A stretch of DNA of 64,000 bases from Desulfosporosinus hippei DSM 8344 (GCF_900100785.1 NZ_FNCP01000022.1:21567-85566), one strand, 5' to 3'; positions 54,397-63,906 are shown, numbered from the stretch's first letter. The notes: generated by a model from the letters alone, not told the origin. Translations and numbers: made by a program.

Positions 54397-56691
54397 TTAT
54401 AACACCTCATTCGCAATTAATATCTGTCCGAAGGCTAATCCACCATCTCCTGGAGGAAGGCTTCGAGAACGCAAGACTTTTATGCCATGTCTCTGACAGT
54501 TTCTGAGAACCGCTTCTGTTAAAAGCCTATTCTGAAACACCCCTCCGCTTAAAACCATGGGGCCATCCCCTACCTCCAACTGCAAAGCAATATCTACAAT
54601 AGCCTGGGCAATTGTCATATGAAACCGATAGGAAATTTCCTCTTTACTCACACCGAGTAAAACATCTTGAATAAGATCTTCAAAAAGTGCTCTTACTCCC
54701 AGTATTAGAACCCCCTCCTCTACTCTTGTTTCAAAAGAATAAAGGACTTGAGAATTCTTTTGACTGCTTTCTTCATCTTCAAGATGATCCTGCAAAAAGC
54801 CAGCTCCGACACTTTCCAGTTCGATAGCAGCTTGACCTTCATAAGTAACCTTTATACACACACCTATTAGGGCACTGACTGCATCAAACAGTCTGCCTGC
54901 ACTTGAGGTTTGAAAGAGTTGGACCCCCGTGTCAACTTGGCGGTCAAGAATCCGGCGTTCCATGTTGGAAAGAGGCCTCCACAAAGGTTTAGTCTTTTCC
55001 CAGGCTTCACCCCTCAAAAGAGTTTTAACATAGGCATAGGCAATTCGCAAAGGGTGTTTCGCACCGGCATCTCCCCCAGGCAACCCTAAATACTCCAGAT
55101 GTGCCTTGCGTTCATAACCGGATGAGTTCCCATAGAGAAATTCAAATCCCCAAATACAATGATCATCCCCGTAGCCAGTCCCGTCGCAGATAACTCCAAG
55201 GGTAGGTTCAGTTCTGTCCCATTCTCCCAATACACTGACTAAATGTGCGTGATGGTGCTGTACAGCACACTTTGGCCAAGGCTGCTCCAAAGCAAAATTA
55301 GTAAGTTGATAGTTTGGGTGTTTATCATGGGCAACTGCACTAGGCACAATGTTAACGACTCGTTGAAAGGATTCTAATTCCTGGTGAAAACGCTGGAGAT
55401 TTTCATATCCTTCCATATCCCCAATGTATTGACTCACAAAAGCCCGTTGCCCGGCAACAAGGCAAAATGAATTTTTCAGTTCGCCCCCCACACCAAGGAG
55501 GGGAGTCTCGACTTGATAACTACTCATCAAAATCGGTAAAGGGACATAGCCCCGTGCTCTGCGGTGAAAGACAATTTCATCGCCAATCAATTGAACCACT
55601 GAATCATCACAAGGATGATAAATATCCCGATTGTGCATTAAAAAATAATCCGCAATTCCCTGTAACTCTGCCAACGCTTCATCATTGGAATAAATCAGTG
55701 GCCGTCCACTGAGGTTAGCACTCGTCATAATTAAAAAATCATATGGTCCTTCAAATAAGCGATAATGTATTGGGGCGTAAGGGAGTAGGATGCCCAGAGT
55801 CTGTATACCAGGTGCAATATCCTCAGATAATCCCCCTCTTGAAGCAAGTTTTCGTTCTAGGATTACGATAGGGGCTGATGAGCTGGTTAAAAGCTCCTCT
55901 TCTTTAATAAGAATGTTTACCTGCTCGCGAGCAACCGCTATAGACCTGGCCATAACCGCGAAAGGCTTGAAGCCGCGTTCCTTTCTCTCTCGCAGCCGGC
56001 GTACAGCTTCAACGTTTCGGGCATCGCAAACCAGATGAAATCCGCCTAGCCCTTTTACCGCAAGAATTCCGCCTTGGGACAATTGATCAACACCAAGACC
56101 CGGGAGGGATCGACCACTTCCATCCGTTAGTTGAAACTTCGGCCCACAGTTTTTACAGGCAATTGGCTGAGCATGAAACCTCCGATTTCTTGGATTCACA
56201 TAGTCTTCTTCACAAGACTTGCACATTCGAAATTCTGACATAGTTGTTAATGCCCTATCATAAGGCACGTCATGAATGATTGTATAACGAGGCCCACAAT
56301 TTGTGCAGTTTGTAAATGGAAATTGGTAAAATCGACTATTAGAATCAGCCATATCCGCAAGACAATCTCGACAAGTTGCTACGTCCGGCGAAATTAATAC
56401 GTCCGCCTTAGACTCAGCTTTACTCTCAACAATTTTAAATGTCTTATAATACCTTGGCTCAACATCAATTACTTGTGCAGTAACAATCTTTGCTAATGAG
56501 GGAACTTCTTTAAGCAAACGATCATAAAACAAGTCAAGCTTATTCCCTTCAGCATGGATTGTTACACCATGACTAGAGTTATTTACCCACCCGTTGATCC
56601 CCAGCTCTTCAGCAAGCTTATAAACAAACGGTCGAAAACCTACACCTTGAACTATACCATTAAAAAAAATAGTTTTCGCTTCATTTTTCAT
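54397..56691 (-). CDS. hypF: Carbamoyltransferase HypF
   Basis: A 764-residue multi-domain enzyme that supplies the carbamoyl group for cyanide ligands. In order: acylphosphatase domain (IVQGVGFRPFVYKLAEELGINGWVNN), zinc fingers (CRDCLADM, CTNCG, CKSCEEDY, CKNCG), YrdC domain (about 190-375), and a Kae1-like C-terminal domain (HHHAHLVSVLGEWD, DGTGYGDDHCIWGFEFL, LSGGVFQNRLLTEAV). Full length and all four domains intact. First gene of hypF-C-D-E, divergent from the hydrogenase operon. Confidence 0.96.
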   Translation of the reverse strand: MKNEAKTIFFNGIVQGVGFRPFVYKLAEELGINGWVNNSSHGVTIHAEGNKLDLFYDRLLKEVPSLAKIVTAQVIDVEPRYYKTFKIVESKAESKADVLISPDVATCRDCLADMADSNSRFYQFPFTNCTNCGPRYTIIHDVPYDRALTTMSEFRMCKSCEEDYVNPRNRRFHAQPIACKNCGPKFQLTDGSGRSLPGLGVDQLSQGGILAVKGLGGFHLVCDARNVEAVRRLRERKERGFKPFAVMARSIAVAREQVNILIKEEELLTSSSAPIVILERKLASRGGLSEDIAPGIQTLGILLPYAPIHYRLFEGPYDFLIMTSANLSGRPLIYSNDEALAELQGIADYFLMHNRDIYHPCDDSVVQLIGDEIVFHRRARGYVPLPILMSSYQVETPLLGVGGELKNSFCLVAGQRAFVSQYIGDMEGYENLQRFHQELESFQRVVNIVPSAVAHDKHPNYQLTNFALEQPWPKCAVQHHHAHLVSVLGEWDRTEPTLGVICDGTGYGDDHCIWGFEFLYGNSSGYERKAHLEYLGLPGGDAGAKHPLRIAYAYVKTLLRGEAWEKTKPLWRPLSNMERRILDRQVDTGVQLFQTSSAGRLFDAVSALIGVCIKVTYEGQAAIELESVGAGFLQDHLEDEESSQKNSQVLYSFETRVEEGVLILGVRALFEDLIQDVLLGVSKEEISYRFHMTIAQAIVDIALQLEVGDGPMVLSGGVFQNRLLTEAVLRNCQRHGIKVLRSRSLPPGDGGLAFGQILIANEVL

Positions 56692-57056
56692 TTTTGGTTA
56701 AACCAACTTTCACGGTTATAATTACAATTTTTAATAGTAATACTCTCATTGTACACGTCAGGCTCTCTATACTTCAAGTAATTAGTTTAATATTTAGTCA
56801 TCTCAGATCTATTAAGGCGAGTACTGCAATAACCAACAACAAATCGAAGTAAATGCAGCGAACATGCTCTCCCTTGACAATTACTAATCATAAATATTTC
56901 TGATTAGAAAATAATAAATTAATATTAACAATCTTCAAAATATTCTATATATATAGAGGAAACTTAGATCTTCCCTCGAATATACCTTACATATATAGTA
57001 AAAATCTCATGCACACATCCCATTTGGAATTAAAATCAGGAGGTGTTCTGCAAAAT
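56692..57056. other. Divergent hyp/hydrogenase regulatory region (365 bp)
   Basis: No gene is seen. It carries the hypF promoter and, toward the hydrogenase genes, a TTGACA (56874-56879) next to a perfect 7-bp dyad CTAATCA (56884-56890) and TGATTAG (56901-56907). A further possible plus-strand promoter is TTAACA (56925-56930), 17 bp, TATATA (56948-56953). The dyad is a candidate operator for hydrogenase control. Confidence 0.5.
56748..56777 (-). promoter_or_regulatory. Promoter of hypFCDE
   Basis: On the minus strand TTGAAG (56772-56777), 18 bp, TACAAT (56748-56753), about 50 nt before the hypF start. Confidence 0.55.
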
Positions 57057-58133
57057 ATGGGTAATTTTGATTTACTCAAAGTCAAAGGGGTTTCTCGGCG
57101 TGATTTCATGAAATTAGTTGCAGCAACAACAGCAGCCCTAGGCTTACCCGAGCTTATCGTCCCTAAAGCAGCCAGTGCGTTAGAACAAGCACTAAAGAAG
57201 CCACCGGTTATCTGGTTGGAAGGGATGGATTGTACCGGTTGTACGGAATCGGCAATTTCCACCCTGAATCCTTCTCCCGCTGAACTCATTCTAGACATGC
57301 TTTCCATACGCTATCATGAAACTATTATGGCTGCATCAGGTCATAAATCTGAAGAAGCATACCAAGCAACTTTAAACGAAAATTTCGTATTGGTTGTAGA
57401 GGGATCCTGTCCTGCTAAAGAAGACCGGTTCTGTATGGTAGGTGGAAGACCATTCCGCAAAATACTTATTGAAGCTGCTCAAAAAGCCCAAGTGATTCTC
57501 GCCATTGGAAGCTGTGCTTCTGAAGGTGCCGGTATCCCAGGTGCCTGTGCCACAGGTGCCGTAGGGGTAGCAGAGCTTCTCAGAAACGAGGGAATTAACA
57601 AGCCGGTCATAAATCTTCCCTGTTGCCCAGTTAAACCTACAACTTTAATTGGCACTATTCTATATTACCTAACCTACCAAAAGGCGCCAGCCCTGGATTC
57701 CCAAAATCGTCCGACAGCTTACTATGGCTCTTTACTGCATGACAACTGTCCGCGACGCGGTCACTTTGAAAACGGAAACTACCTTACAGACTGGAATGAT
57801 CCGATTCAAAAGGAGTATTGCCTGATATTAAAGGGCTGCAAAGGCCCAAAAACATACACTGACTGTGCACAAGTATGGTGGAACGACAATGCCAACTTCT
57901 GCATTAATGCAGGATCTCCATGTTCCGGATGTTCAGAAAAAGACTTTTATAACGGATTTAGTCCTTTATATGCTAAACAAGAGATCTTTAAGCTGCCGGG
58001 AATTGGCCATGTTGACGCTGATACCGTAGGGTTCGTTGTTGGAGGGGCCGCGGCAATAGGACTGGGAGCACATTTAATTGCTACAGCAGCAAGCGGAAGA
58101 TTGGGCAACAAGGATCATAAGGAGGACATGTAA
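57057..58133 (+). CDS. hyaA: [NiFe] hydrogenase small subunit, Tat-exported
   Basis: A 358-residue electron-transfer subunit. The twin-arginine signal SRRDFMK (R14-R15) sends the folded heterodimer out. Proximal cluster ligands start with DCTGCTES; GSCASEG follows; HDNCPRRGHFE and YCLILKGCKG are the distal region, and FCINAGSPCSGCSE the medial one. A C-terminal helix (DTVGFVVGGAAAIGLGAHLI) anchors it in the membrane. Gly is between the first cysteines and no supernumerary proximal Cys is seen, so the usual O2-sensitive form is predicted. ATG at 57057 follows AGGAGGTG. Confidence 0.94.
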   Translation: MGNFDLLKVKGVSRRDFMKLVAATTAALGLPELIVPKAASALEQALKKPPVIWLEGMDCTGCTESAISTLNPSPAELILDMLSIRYHETIMAASGHKSEEAYQATLNENFVLVVEGSCPAKEDRFCMVGGRPFRKILIEAAQKAQVILAIGSCASEGAGIPGACATGAVGVAELLRNEGINKPVINLPCCPVKPTTLIGTILYYLTYQKAPALDSQNRPTAYYGSLLHDNCPRRGHFENGNYLTDWNDPIQKEYCLILKGCKGPKTYTDCAQVWWNDNANFCINAGSPCSGCSEKDFYNGFSPLYAKQEIFKLPGIGHVDADTVGFVVGGAAAIGLGAHLIATAASGRLGNKDHKEDM

Positions 58134-59695
58134 TGGCGAAAGTAGTAATCGATCCTTTAACACGTATTGAAGGACATTTAAGAGTTGAAGTTGAGGTTGA
58201 AAATGGAAAAGTTGTTGACGCTCATATAATAGGAACAATGTACCGTGGAATTGAGGCAATGCTCCGTGGCCGTGACCCCCGTGATGCCACATTTGTTACC
58301 GAGCGTGTATGTGGCGTTTGTGCAGGCTCCCATGGTTGGGCATCTTCGCTGGCCCTAGACAAAGCTTACGGGGCAAATGTCCCCGCTGGAGGTCGGCTTA
58401 TCCGAAATCTAATCATTGGAGCCATGTACCTCCATGACCATCCTCTGCATTTCTACCATCTAAGTGCCCTGGACTACTTAGATGTCATGGCAGTCGCTCA
58501 ATATCAGGGTAACGATCCAGGTCTTGTGGCAGTGAAAGACAAAATTATCAAACTTGTCAATGCCGGAGATACTTCCCCCCTCACTCCACGCTATAAACCA
58601 GATGATTTTAGCGTTAATGATCCAGAGTTAGTGACCATGGCTGTTGCCCACTACCTTAAAGCCCTTGAGATGCAAGCAAAGGCTAAGAAGATGTCGGCAC
58701 TGTTTGCTGGAAAACAGCCCCATCAATCCTCTATTGTCGTCGGTGGGGTAACAATGCTTCCAAGTATTCAAGTGGTAGAGCAATTCCGCTCCATGCTTTA
58801 TGAGCAGCTGGATTTTATTGAAAAAATCTATTTACAAGACGTATTAACATTTGGTACCGGCCCACTTCTGCCCTTAGCGCAGGCAGGTGTCGGAGGAGGA
58901 AGTCCAAACTATCTGTCTTATGGCGGATTTGCCCGTGACGATGCCGGTAAAGATATGTTCTTCAAAGCCGGAGTCATTATGGATGGTAATTTAAGCAAAA
59001 TCATTCCTGTAGATGAATCTAAAATTACAGAAGACGTTCAGTATTCTTGGTATAAGGCAAGCGCTAAGGGCAAAACACCCTACACCGAAGATACAATACC
59101 GGATCTTGATAAAAAAGGAGCTTATACCTTTGTTAAAGCTCCCCGCTATGATGGTAAACCTATTGAGGTTGGCCCTCTCGCGCGTATGCTTGTAATGCAG
59201 CCTAAAGGTCTCATGGATATTATCGCTAAGTATGGTATTAAGCCCGGTGCTGTAGCACGTCATGCTGCCCGAGCCTATGAAACTCTCCTGATGGCCAAAG
59301 ATATGTTCAATTGGTTAGATGCCTTAGAGAAGGAAATGGGATCTAAAGATTTCCGCATTCATGATACCGATCATTGGGAGGCTCCGGCCACAGGACAAGG
59401 TGCAGGTATGACAGAAGTCCCTCGCGGTTCTCTGGGTCACTTTATCAAAGTAGGGGATCATAAGATTGAGAACTATCAAATGGTCGTTCCGACTACTTGG
59501 AATTTTTCGCCAAGAGATGATAAAGGGGTTCGTGGTCCAGTGGAGGAAGCACTAATAGGCGTCCCGGTTCCCGACCTGGAGAATCCAGTCAACATTGTAC
59601 GAGTGGTGCGCTCTTATGACCCTTGTCTGGCTTGTGCGATCCATCTCATCCATCCGGAAACAAACAACATCAAAAAATTCCAGATCGGCTGGTAA
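58133..59695 (+). CDS. hyaB: [NiFe] hydrogenase large subunit
   Basis: A 520-residue catalytic subunit. The N-terminal L1 motif is RVCGVCAGSHGWAS and the C-terminal L2 motif is DPCLACAIH, giving all four Ni-binding cysteines. Sixteen residues follow the His and would be removed by the maturation protease, as expected for an uncleaved precursor. Its ATG overlaps the small-subunit stop (TAATG). Substrate is H2; electrons pass through the small subunit to the cytochrome b. Group 1 membrane-bound uptake type is the best fit. Confidence 0.96.
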   Translation: MAKVVIDPLTRIEGHLRVEVEVENGKVVDAHIIGTMYRGIEAMLRGRDPRDATFVTERVCGVCAGSHGWASSLALDKAYGANVPAGGRLIRNLIIGAMYLHDHPLHFYHLSALDYLDVMAVAQYQGNDPGLVAVKDKIIKLVNAGDTSPLTPRYKPDDFSVNDPELVTMAVAHYLKALEMQAKAKKMSALFAGKQPHQSSIVVGGVTMLPSIQVVEQFRSMLYEQLDFIEKIYLQDVLTFGTGPLLPLAQAGVGGGSPNYLSYGGFARDDAGKDMFFKAGVIMDGNLSKIIPVDESKITEDVQYSWYKASAKGKTPYTEDTIPDLDKKGAYTFVKAPRYDGKPIEVGPLARMLVMQPKGLMDIIAKYGIKPGAVARHAARAYETLLMAKDMFNWLDALEKEMGSKDFRIHDTDHWEAPATGQGAGMTEVPRGSLGHFIKVGDHKIENYQMVVPTTWNFSPRDDKGVRGPVEEALIGVPVPDLENPVNIVRVVRSYDPCLACAIHLIHPETNNIKKFQIGW

Positions 59696-59711
59696 TAAAG
59701 GAGGGAAGGAC

Positions 59712-60302
59712 ATGTCTAGCCAATTAGACTTAGACCACCCATTGTTTCAACGCGTTAGCCACTGGATCAATTTAATTAATTTCTTTATATTAACTATTAC
59801 AGGTTGGTTCATTCATTCCCCTTACCCAGGGATGCCTATGAACCTCATGCGGAATTTACACTTCATCTTTATGTATCTATTAATTATTAACGGAATTGTC
59901 CGTTTCTATTACTCCTTTTTTGGCAAAAATAAAGACTATGATGCATTTCTGATCAACTCACAGGACATTAAAACATTTTGGCCACAAATAAAGTACTATT
60001 TATTTATTGGCAAACACCCTGAAACCGGAAAATATAACCCTCTCCAAAAAATGGCCTATATTGCCTTGCCTATCATGGCTGTGGTTCAAGCAGTTACAGG
60101 GTTTATCCTTTACAAGCCCGTGGAATTAGCTAATGCAGCAGGATATTTTGGAGGTTTGGCAGCCGTTCGTGGAATTCATTACCTCTTCATGTGGTTATTT
60201 ATGGCTGTAATCGCTGTTCATCTTTATCTAGTTTTTACATCCGCCTATGAGCAATTTCTGTTTATGTTTTTTGGTAAGAAACGAAAGGAGAAAAGCGCAT
60301 AG
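59712..60302 (+). CDS. hyaC: Hydrogenase cytochrome b subunit
   Basis: A 196-residue HyaC-type diheme cytochrome b with four membrane helices: HWINLINFFILTITGWFIH, LHFIFMYLLIINGIVRFYYS, ALPIMAVVQAVTGFILY and HYLFMWLFMAVIAVHLYLVFTSAYE, with His residues suited to heme ligation. It links the extracytoplasmic hydrogenase to menaquinone. The ATG at 59712 follows AAAGGAGGGAAGG; the frame runs upstream into hyaB but that part is not coding here. Confidence 0.94.
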   Translation: MSSQLDLDHPLFQRVSHWINLINFFILTITGWFIHSPYPGMPMNLMRNLHFIFMYLLIINGIVRFYYSFFGKNKDYDAFLINSQDIKTFWPQIKYYLFIGKHPETGKYNPLQKMAYIALPIMAVVQAVTGFILYKPVELANAAGYFGGLAAVRGIHYLFMWLFMAVIAVHLYLVFTSAYEQFLFMFFGKKRKEKSA

Positions 60303-60304
60303 CT

Positions 60305-60793
60305 ATGCAATCGCCAAAAATTATGGTGATGGGGGTAGGAAATATTCTCTTGTCTGACGAGGGATTAGGAGTTCGGTTCTTAGACGTATTTGCAAAAGAT
60401 AAGCTCCCCGACAATGTAGAACTGCTTGAAGGGGGCACGGCGGGACTTGAACTTGTTCATCTAATTCAGGATGTAGACTTTCTCATTATCATAGATGCTT
60501 TTAATGCTAATGCTGAACCTGGAGCATTATTCCGCTTTCAACCCGGTGATCTCCAAGTAATCCCAGAACAATATGAAGTATCCTTTCATCAAATTGGGAT
60601 TGTCGAAGTACTGACTCTGGCTAATGTATTAGGGCATGCCCCACAAACCTTAATTTTTGGTATCCAACCAAAAAGTTTGGAGTGGGGCTTAGAAATAAGT
60701 GCCGATATTGAAGCACTATTTCCTCGCTTGAAAGAATTAGTTCTTAAAGAGATAGACTCTATAAGTTACGAAGGTAAATTCACTGCAACTTAA
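60305..60793 (+). CDS. hyaD: Hydrogenase maturation protease
   Basis: A 162-residue HybD/HyaD-type endopeptidase: MVMGVGNILLSDEGLGVRFLDVF (metal-sensing Glu), VDFLIIIDAFNANAEPGALF (Asp) and VSFHQIGIVEVLTLA (His). It cuts the C-terminal tail of the large subunit after nickel insertion. It follows the cytochrome gene by 2 bp and ends the plus-strand operon. Confidence 0.95.
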   Translation: MQSPKIMVMGVGNILLSDEGLGVRFLDVFAKDKLPDNVELLEGGTAGLELVHLIQDVDFLIIIDAFNANAEPGALFRFQPGDLQVIPEQYEVSFHQIGIVEVLTLANVLGHAPQTLIFGIQPKSLEWGLEISADIEALFPRLKELVLKEIDSISYEGKFTAT

Positions 60794-60796
60794 AAT

Positions 60797-60847
60797 AAGA
60801 GCCTTTCACTTAGATTTAACAGTGTTAAATCTAAGTGAAAGGCTCTT
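60797..60847. terminator. Bidirectional terminator, 24-bp perfect stem
   Basis: Arms 60797-60820 and 60824-60847 are perfectly complementary (core GAGCCTTTCACTTAG) around a 3-nt AGT loop. On the plus strand TTTATTCTG follows; it divides the convergent hyaD and hypB. Confidence 0.85.
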
Positions 60848-60893
60848 TATTCTGTTAGAACTACCAATCTCTGAAACATCATCACTATGTTGC

Positions 60894-61574
60894 CTAATCC
60901 TTATGTTCCTGATAATCATTAACTTTTTGACTTAGCCAGTTTATCCAATCATTTAAGCCGTCCCCGTTACGACAAGATACTTCAAAAATTCTTATCTCTG
61001 GATTTATGGCTAGAATATCTCTTTTCATTGACTCCATATTAACATCTGTAAGCTTTTCAAGATCCATTTTGTTTAGAATAACAGCTTCAGCATTGCGAAA
61101 AATAACGGGGTATTTTGAGGGCTTATCATCCCCTTCAACAATACTAAGAACTATAACCTTAAATTGTTCTCCTAAATCAAAATCTGCCGGACAAACTAGG
61201 TTTCCGACATTTTCGATGATCATGAGATCCATAGCAGTCCAATCAAAGTCAGGCAAAACTTTGTTAACCATTTTACTGTCAAGATGGCAGCCTCCACCGG
61301 TATTGATCTGTATCACAGGTACCTCGTAAATAGCTATGCGATCTGCATCTTTACTAGTAAATATATCACCCTCTATTACGCCGACACACAAATTTCGCGT
61401 TAAGAGGGGTAAGGACTTTTCTAACAGTGAAGTCTTTCCTGCTCCCGGTGAGCCAATCATATTAATTGCTAAACAATTATTCTTTCTGAAATGCGCACGA
61501 TTTTTCTCTGCCTGTGTATCATTTGAGTTAAGTAGATTAGCCATTACCTCAATTTCACGACGGCCTAATTCCAT
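60894..61574 (-). CDS. hypB: Hydrogenase nickel incorporation GTPase HypB
   Basis: A 226-residue SIMIBI GTPase: P-loop MIGSPGAGKTSLLEK, VGVIEGDIFTSKDADR, INTGGGCHLDSKMV (metal-binding GCHL) and ILNKMDL. There is no His-rich nickel-storage N-terminus and no CxxCGC motif, so it has only the G-domain metal site. With HypA it loads nickel into the large subunit. Its ATG overlaps the hypA stop. Confidence 0.96.
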   Translation of the reverse strand: MELGRREIEVMANLLNSNDTQAEKNRAHFRKNNCLAINMIGSPGAGKTSLLEKSLPLLTRNLCVGVIEGDIFTSKDADRIAIYEVPVIQINTGGGCHLDSKMVNKVLPDFDWTAMDLMIIENVGNLVCPADFDLGEQFKVIVLSIVEGDDKPSKYPVIFRNAEAVILNKMDLEKLTDVNMESMKRDILAINPEIRIFEVSCRNGDGLNDWINWLSQKVNDYQEHKD

Positions 61575-61915
61575 TATTCCACCTCCAGGCTTTCTAATAA
61601 TAATTCTTCACCACAAATAATTTTGATATTTGAGTTTTCACAATTGGGGCACAGAAAAAACATACTCTTTACTGAAAATTCCTTCTGACACTTTGTACAC
61701 CGAGCAATTACGCCTACACGCTCTATAATCAACTCTGCACCTTCAGCTATAGTATCCTTAGAATAAGCCTCAAACGCCATCTGAAGGGCATCAGGTTCTG
61801 CATTCGTTAGTTCCCCAACCTTAAGTTTAACTTGAATCACCTTTTTTACGTTGTGCTGGGAGATAGTTTGTTCGATGACTTCAAATACTCCTCCCATCAA
61901 AGACATTTCATGCAT
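61574..61915 (-). CDS. hypA: Hydrogenase nickel chaperone HypA
   Basis: A 113-residue protein starting MHEMSLMGGVFEVIEQ (Ni-binding His2) with zinc ligands C73, C76, C89 and C92 (CTKCQKEF, CPNC). It delivers nickel with HypB. The hypAB pair is on the opposite strand from the hydrogenase genes, away from hypFCDE, so the maturation genes are in two transcripts flanking the structural genes. Confidence 0.96.
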   Translation of the reverse strand: MHEMSLMGGVFEVIEQTISQHNVKKVIQVKLKVGELTNAEPDALQMAFEAYSKDTIAEGAELIIERVGVIARCTKCQKEFSVKSMFFLCPNCENSNIKIICGEELLLESLEVE

Positions 61916-62297
61916 ATTATTTCTTTAGTTAAGCATAACTTGAAAAACTTAACCGATCCTTTCAATGAATTTTATTAGTTCAAGTTTATCTACTTTTCAA
62001 GCTCTTTTTTCTATCAAAGGGGTGGTATACGTATTTTCATGCTCCATGGCTAACCAATAATTCCTGAAAGATAATATTTAGAATATCTTTATAACATCTT
62101 AGATTCGACGGAAGGATTATTTTTCCTTTTAAAGTACCGGTTATTGTAATTTAAATTATGAAGTGTACTTTTTATTCTAAGCTTGACTTAGTTTGCTATC
62201 AAATAAATTTAATATGTATGTACTGTACGGATAAAAAAGTTCTTAATGGTTAATATAATAATGATTTCAAATACAACTGAGAAGGAGGATGGTCAAT
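61916..62297. other. AT-rich divergent spacer between hypA and the SASP gene (382 bp)
   Basis: No gene is seen. Near its right end GGATA (62229-62233), 18 bp, AATATAATA (from 62252) is a possible forespore sigma-G promoter for the spore protein, though the -10 lacks the usual leading C. No clear hypA promoter was found. Confidence 0.4.
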
Positions 62298-62519
62298 ATG
62301 AGTCGAAACACACCTGAAGTTCCAGAATCCGAAAACCAGTTGGATCAGCTTAAGTGGGAAGTAGCTGAAGAACTAAATTTAGATGACGATATAGAAGAAA
62401 AAGGGTTTGCCAATATGACCACTCGAGAAGTAGGTCAAATCGGGGGAAATATGGTTAAAAAAATGATTACCTTTGCAGAAAAAGAAATGGCCGAACAAGG
62501 GGCCGATGTTATAGACTAA
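62298..62519 (+). CDS. Alpha/beta-type small acid-soluble spore protein
   Basis: A 73-residue DNA-binding spore protein: LDQLKWEVAEELNL, then EKGFANMTTREVGQIGGNMVKKMITFAEKEM, matching the two conserved SASP segments (KxExAxE and the TxRExGxxGGxMVKKM motif). It should coat DNA in the forespore and be degraded on germination. The ATG at 62298 is nine bases after AAGGAGG. It is good evidence that the organism forms endospores. Confidence 0.92.
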   Translation: MSRNTPEVPESENQLDQLKWEVAEELNLDDDIEEKGFANMTTREVGQIGGNMVKKMITFAEKEMAEQGADVID

Positions 62520-62551
62520 TATCTGGGTATAAAACCTAACTTTTCTAGCTT

Positions 62552-62580
62552 AAGGGACGCGTTGAAAAACGTCGTCCCTT
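62552..62580 (+). terminator. Terminator of the SASP gene
   Basis: AAGGGACG (62552-62559) pairs with CGTCCCTT (62573-62580) around CGTTGAAAAACGT, followed by ATGTTATTTA. The U-tract is weak. Confidence 0.65.
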
Positions 62581-62693
62581 ATGTTATTTAGAGCTTTCTT
62601 TAGTTGTCAGATATAATCATTTTCTAACACGATAGATTTTGTTATATCCCATCGGAAGCATTGGCTCAAAGTAATGTACAAAGGAACATTCGT

Positions 62694-63557
62694 CTATAAA
62701 CTTAATGCAAGCGAATTTAACTCTCTGCTCACTTCTTGTAACCCTTCTACTAATATAGCAATTTCTTGATTTGCCTGTGCTTGTTCTCTTGTAATGGCAC
62801 TGTTTCGCAATGAACTTTCAGAGATTCTTTCAATAATAGAGCGAAATTCTAATAGTAAGGCACTGATTTCGTTGGCTGACTGATTACTTTCATCTGCTAA
62901 TTTTCGAACTTCACCTGCTACTACGGAAAAGCCACGGCCATTTTCCCCGGCCCGGGCTGCCTCGATAGCAGCGTTTAAACCCAATAGATTAGTTTGTTTG
63001 GCTACTTTACGAATAAAGCCTAAAATATCTGAAGTAGATTGAAGGTAGTTTTCACCCTCACGTGCCTCAGTCGCAATGACTTGACTAATAGAAGCCACTT
63101 CTTGAGCAGAGGCAGCGGTTTGTTGTACTGCACTCACCGCCTTTTCTATTGCTAAACTCAAAGCTTTTACTTGGTCTCGAATAATTTCTTTTAATTCTTC
63201 ATCTCTCATCATCATCACAACCATACCAGCAGCAATTTTGGCCACCGGAGTGACAATATCTAAAGGCCCTGCTATTCCAAAGGTGCCAATTTTACTTCCA
63301 TCTACTTTAATGGCTTGATTGTAGCCTTCTTTTAGCGTACCTCCGGAATTCACTGCTTCTTCATTAGTAACGGCAGTGTTATCAATATTTGTAGTCATTA
63401 TTCTATGGCTTCCCTTATGCTCTACCCCTATTCTTGTTTGGGCAGAATCAGCGATGATTATCCCTGATTTATTACATACTATAACAGCAAACCCGCTTTG
63501 CTCATGAATAAAATCAACTATCTTATTCGCAATTTGATTGCTTAGCGTAAAGACCAC
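62694..63557 (-). CDS. Soluble chemoreceptor-like protein with sugar-diacid sensor domain
   Basis: A 287-residue cytoplasmic protein. The N-terminal domain (about 1-125: [75 protein letters not shown]) matches the diacid-recognition domain of CdaR regulators. The rest is a methyl-accepting signalling helix pair with the tip [35 protein letters not shown]. There is no membrane helix and no HAMP. The start GTG at 63557 is 7 nt after AGGAGA; an ATG at 63596 has no ribosome site. Ligand is unknown. Confidence 0.82.
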   Translation of the reverse strand: MVFTLSNQIANKIVDFIHEQSGFAVIVCNKSGIIIADSAQTRIGVEHKGSHRIMTTNIDNTAVTNEEAVNSGGTLKEGYNQAIKVDGSKIGTFGIAGPLDIVTPVAKIAAGMVVMMMRDEELKEIIRDQVKALSLAIEKAVSAVQQTAASAQEVASISQVIATEAREGENYLQSTSDILGFIRKVAKQTNLLGLNAAIEAARAGENGRGFSVVAGEVRKLADESNQSANEISALLLEFRSIIERISESSLRNSAITREQAQANQEIAILVEGLQEVSRELNSLALSL

Positions 63558-63857
63558 AAACTCATCTCCTCTAAGAAAATTACCACTTGGGTTCATCTAT
63601 TATTGTCTGACGGCCAGACCATCTGTGTGCTGTATATCCCCATTTATTCTTATTTTAACACAATCATCTTGGAAAAGTATGTTTTATTGTTCACTAACTC
63701 ATCTTTTGAGTTATTCATGTTTTTTATGACTAAAAACTATATTTAATTGCAAATTTCGAATTAGCCTATCCCCTAATAGAGATATTATTGTAACCCCGAC
63801 TCCCCAAATTCGCCCACGTTGGCGAATTTAAGACACCCCAGATGAGGTGGAAGGATG
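63558..63857. other. Spacer between the chemoreceptor gene and the rRNA operon end
   Basis: No gene is seen. It has a small dyad GTCTG-N5-CAGAC (about 63605-63619) in the chemoreceptor leader and a hairpin AAATTCGCC (63806-63814) with GGCGAATTT (63821-63829) that could be a second terminator of the rRNA operon. Confidence 0.4.
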
Positions 63858-63906
63858 ACACACAAAGAAAGACCACCTCATTCAGAGATGGTCTTTCTTT
63901 GTGTGT
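63858..63906 (-). terminator. Hairpin terminator of the rRNA operon
   Basis: Arms 63858-63875 and 63889-63906 are perfectly complementary over 18 bp (ACACACAAAGAAAGACCA) around a 13-nt loop, directly after the 5S 3' end. There is no separate U-tract, but the stem is T-rich. Confidence 0.75.

Noticed and set aside
57057..58133. Oxygen-tolerant hydrogenase
   Set aside because: The extra proximal-cluster cysteines are absent (CTGC, and no Cys five residues after GSC), so the ordinary type is more likely.
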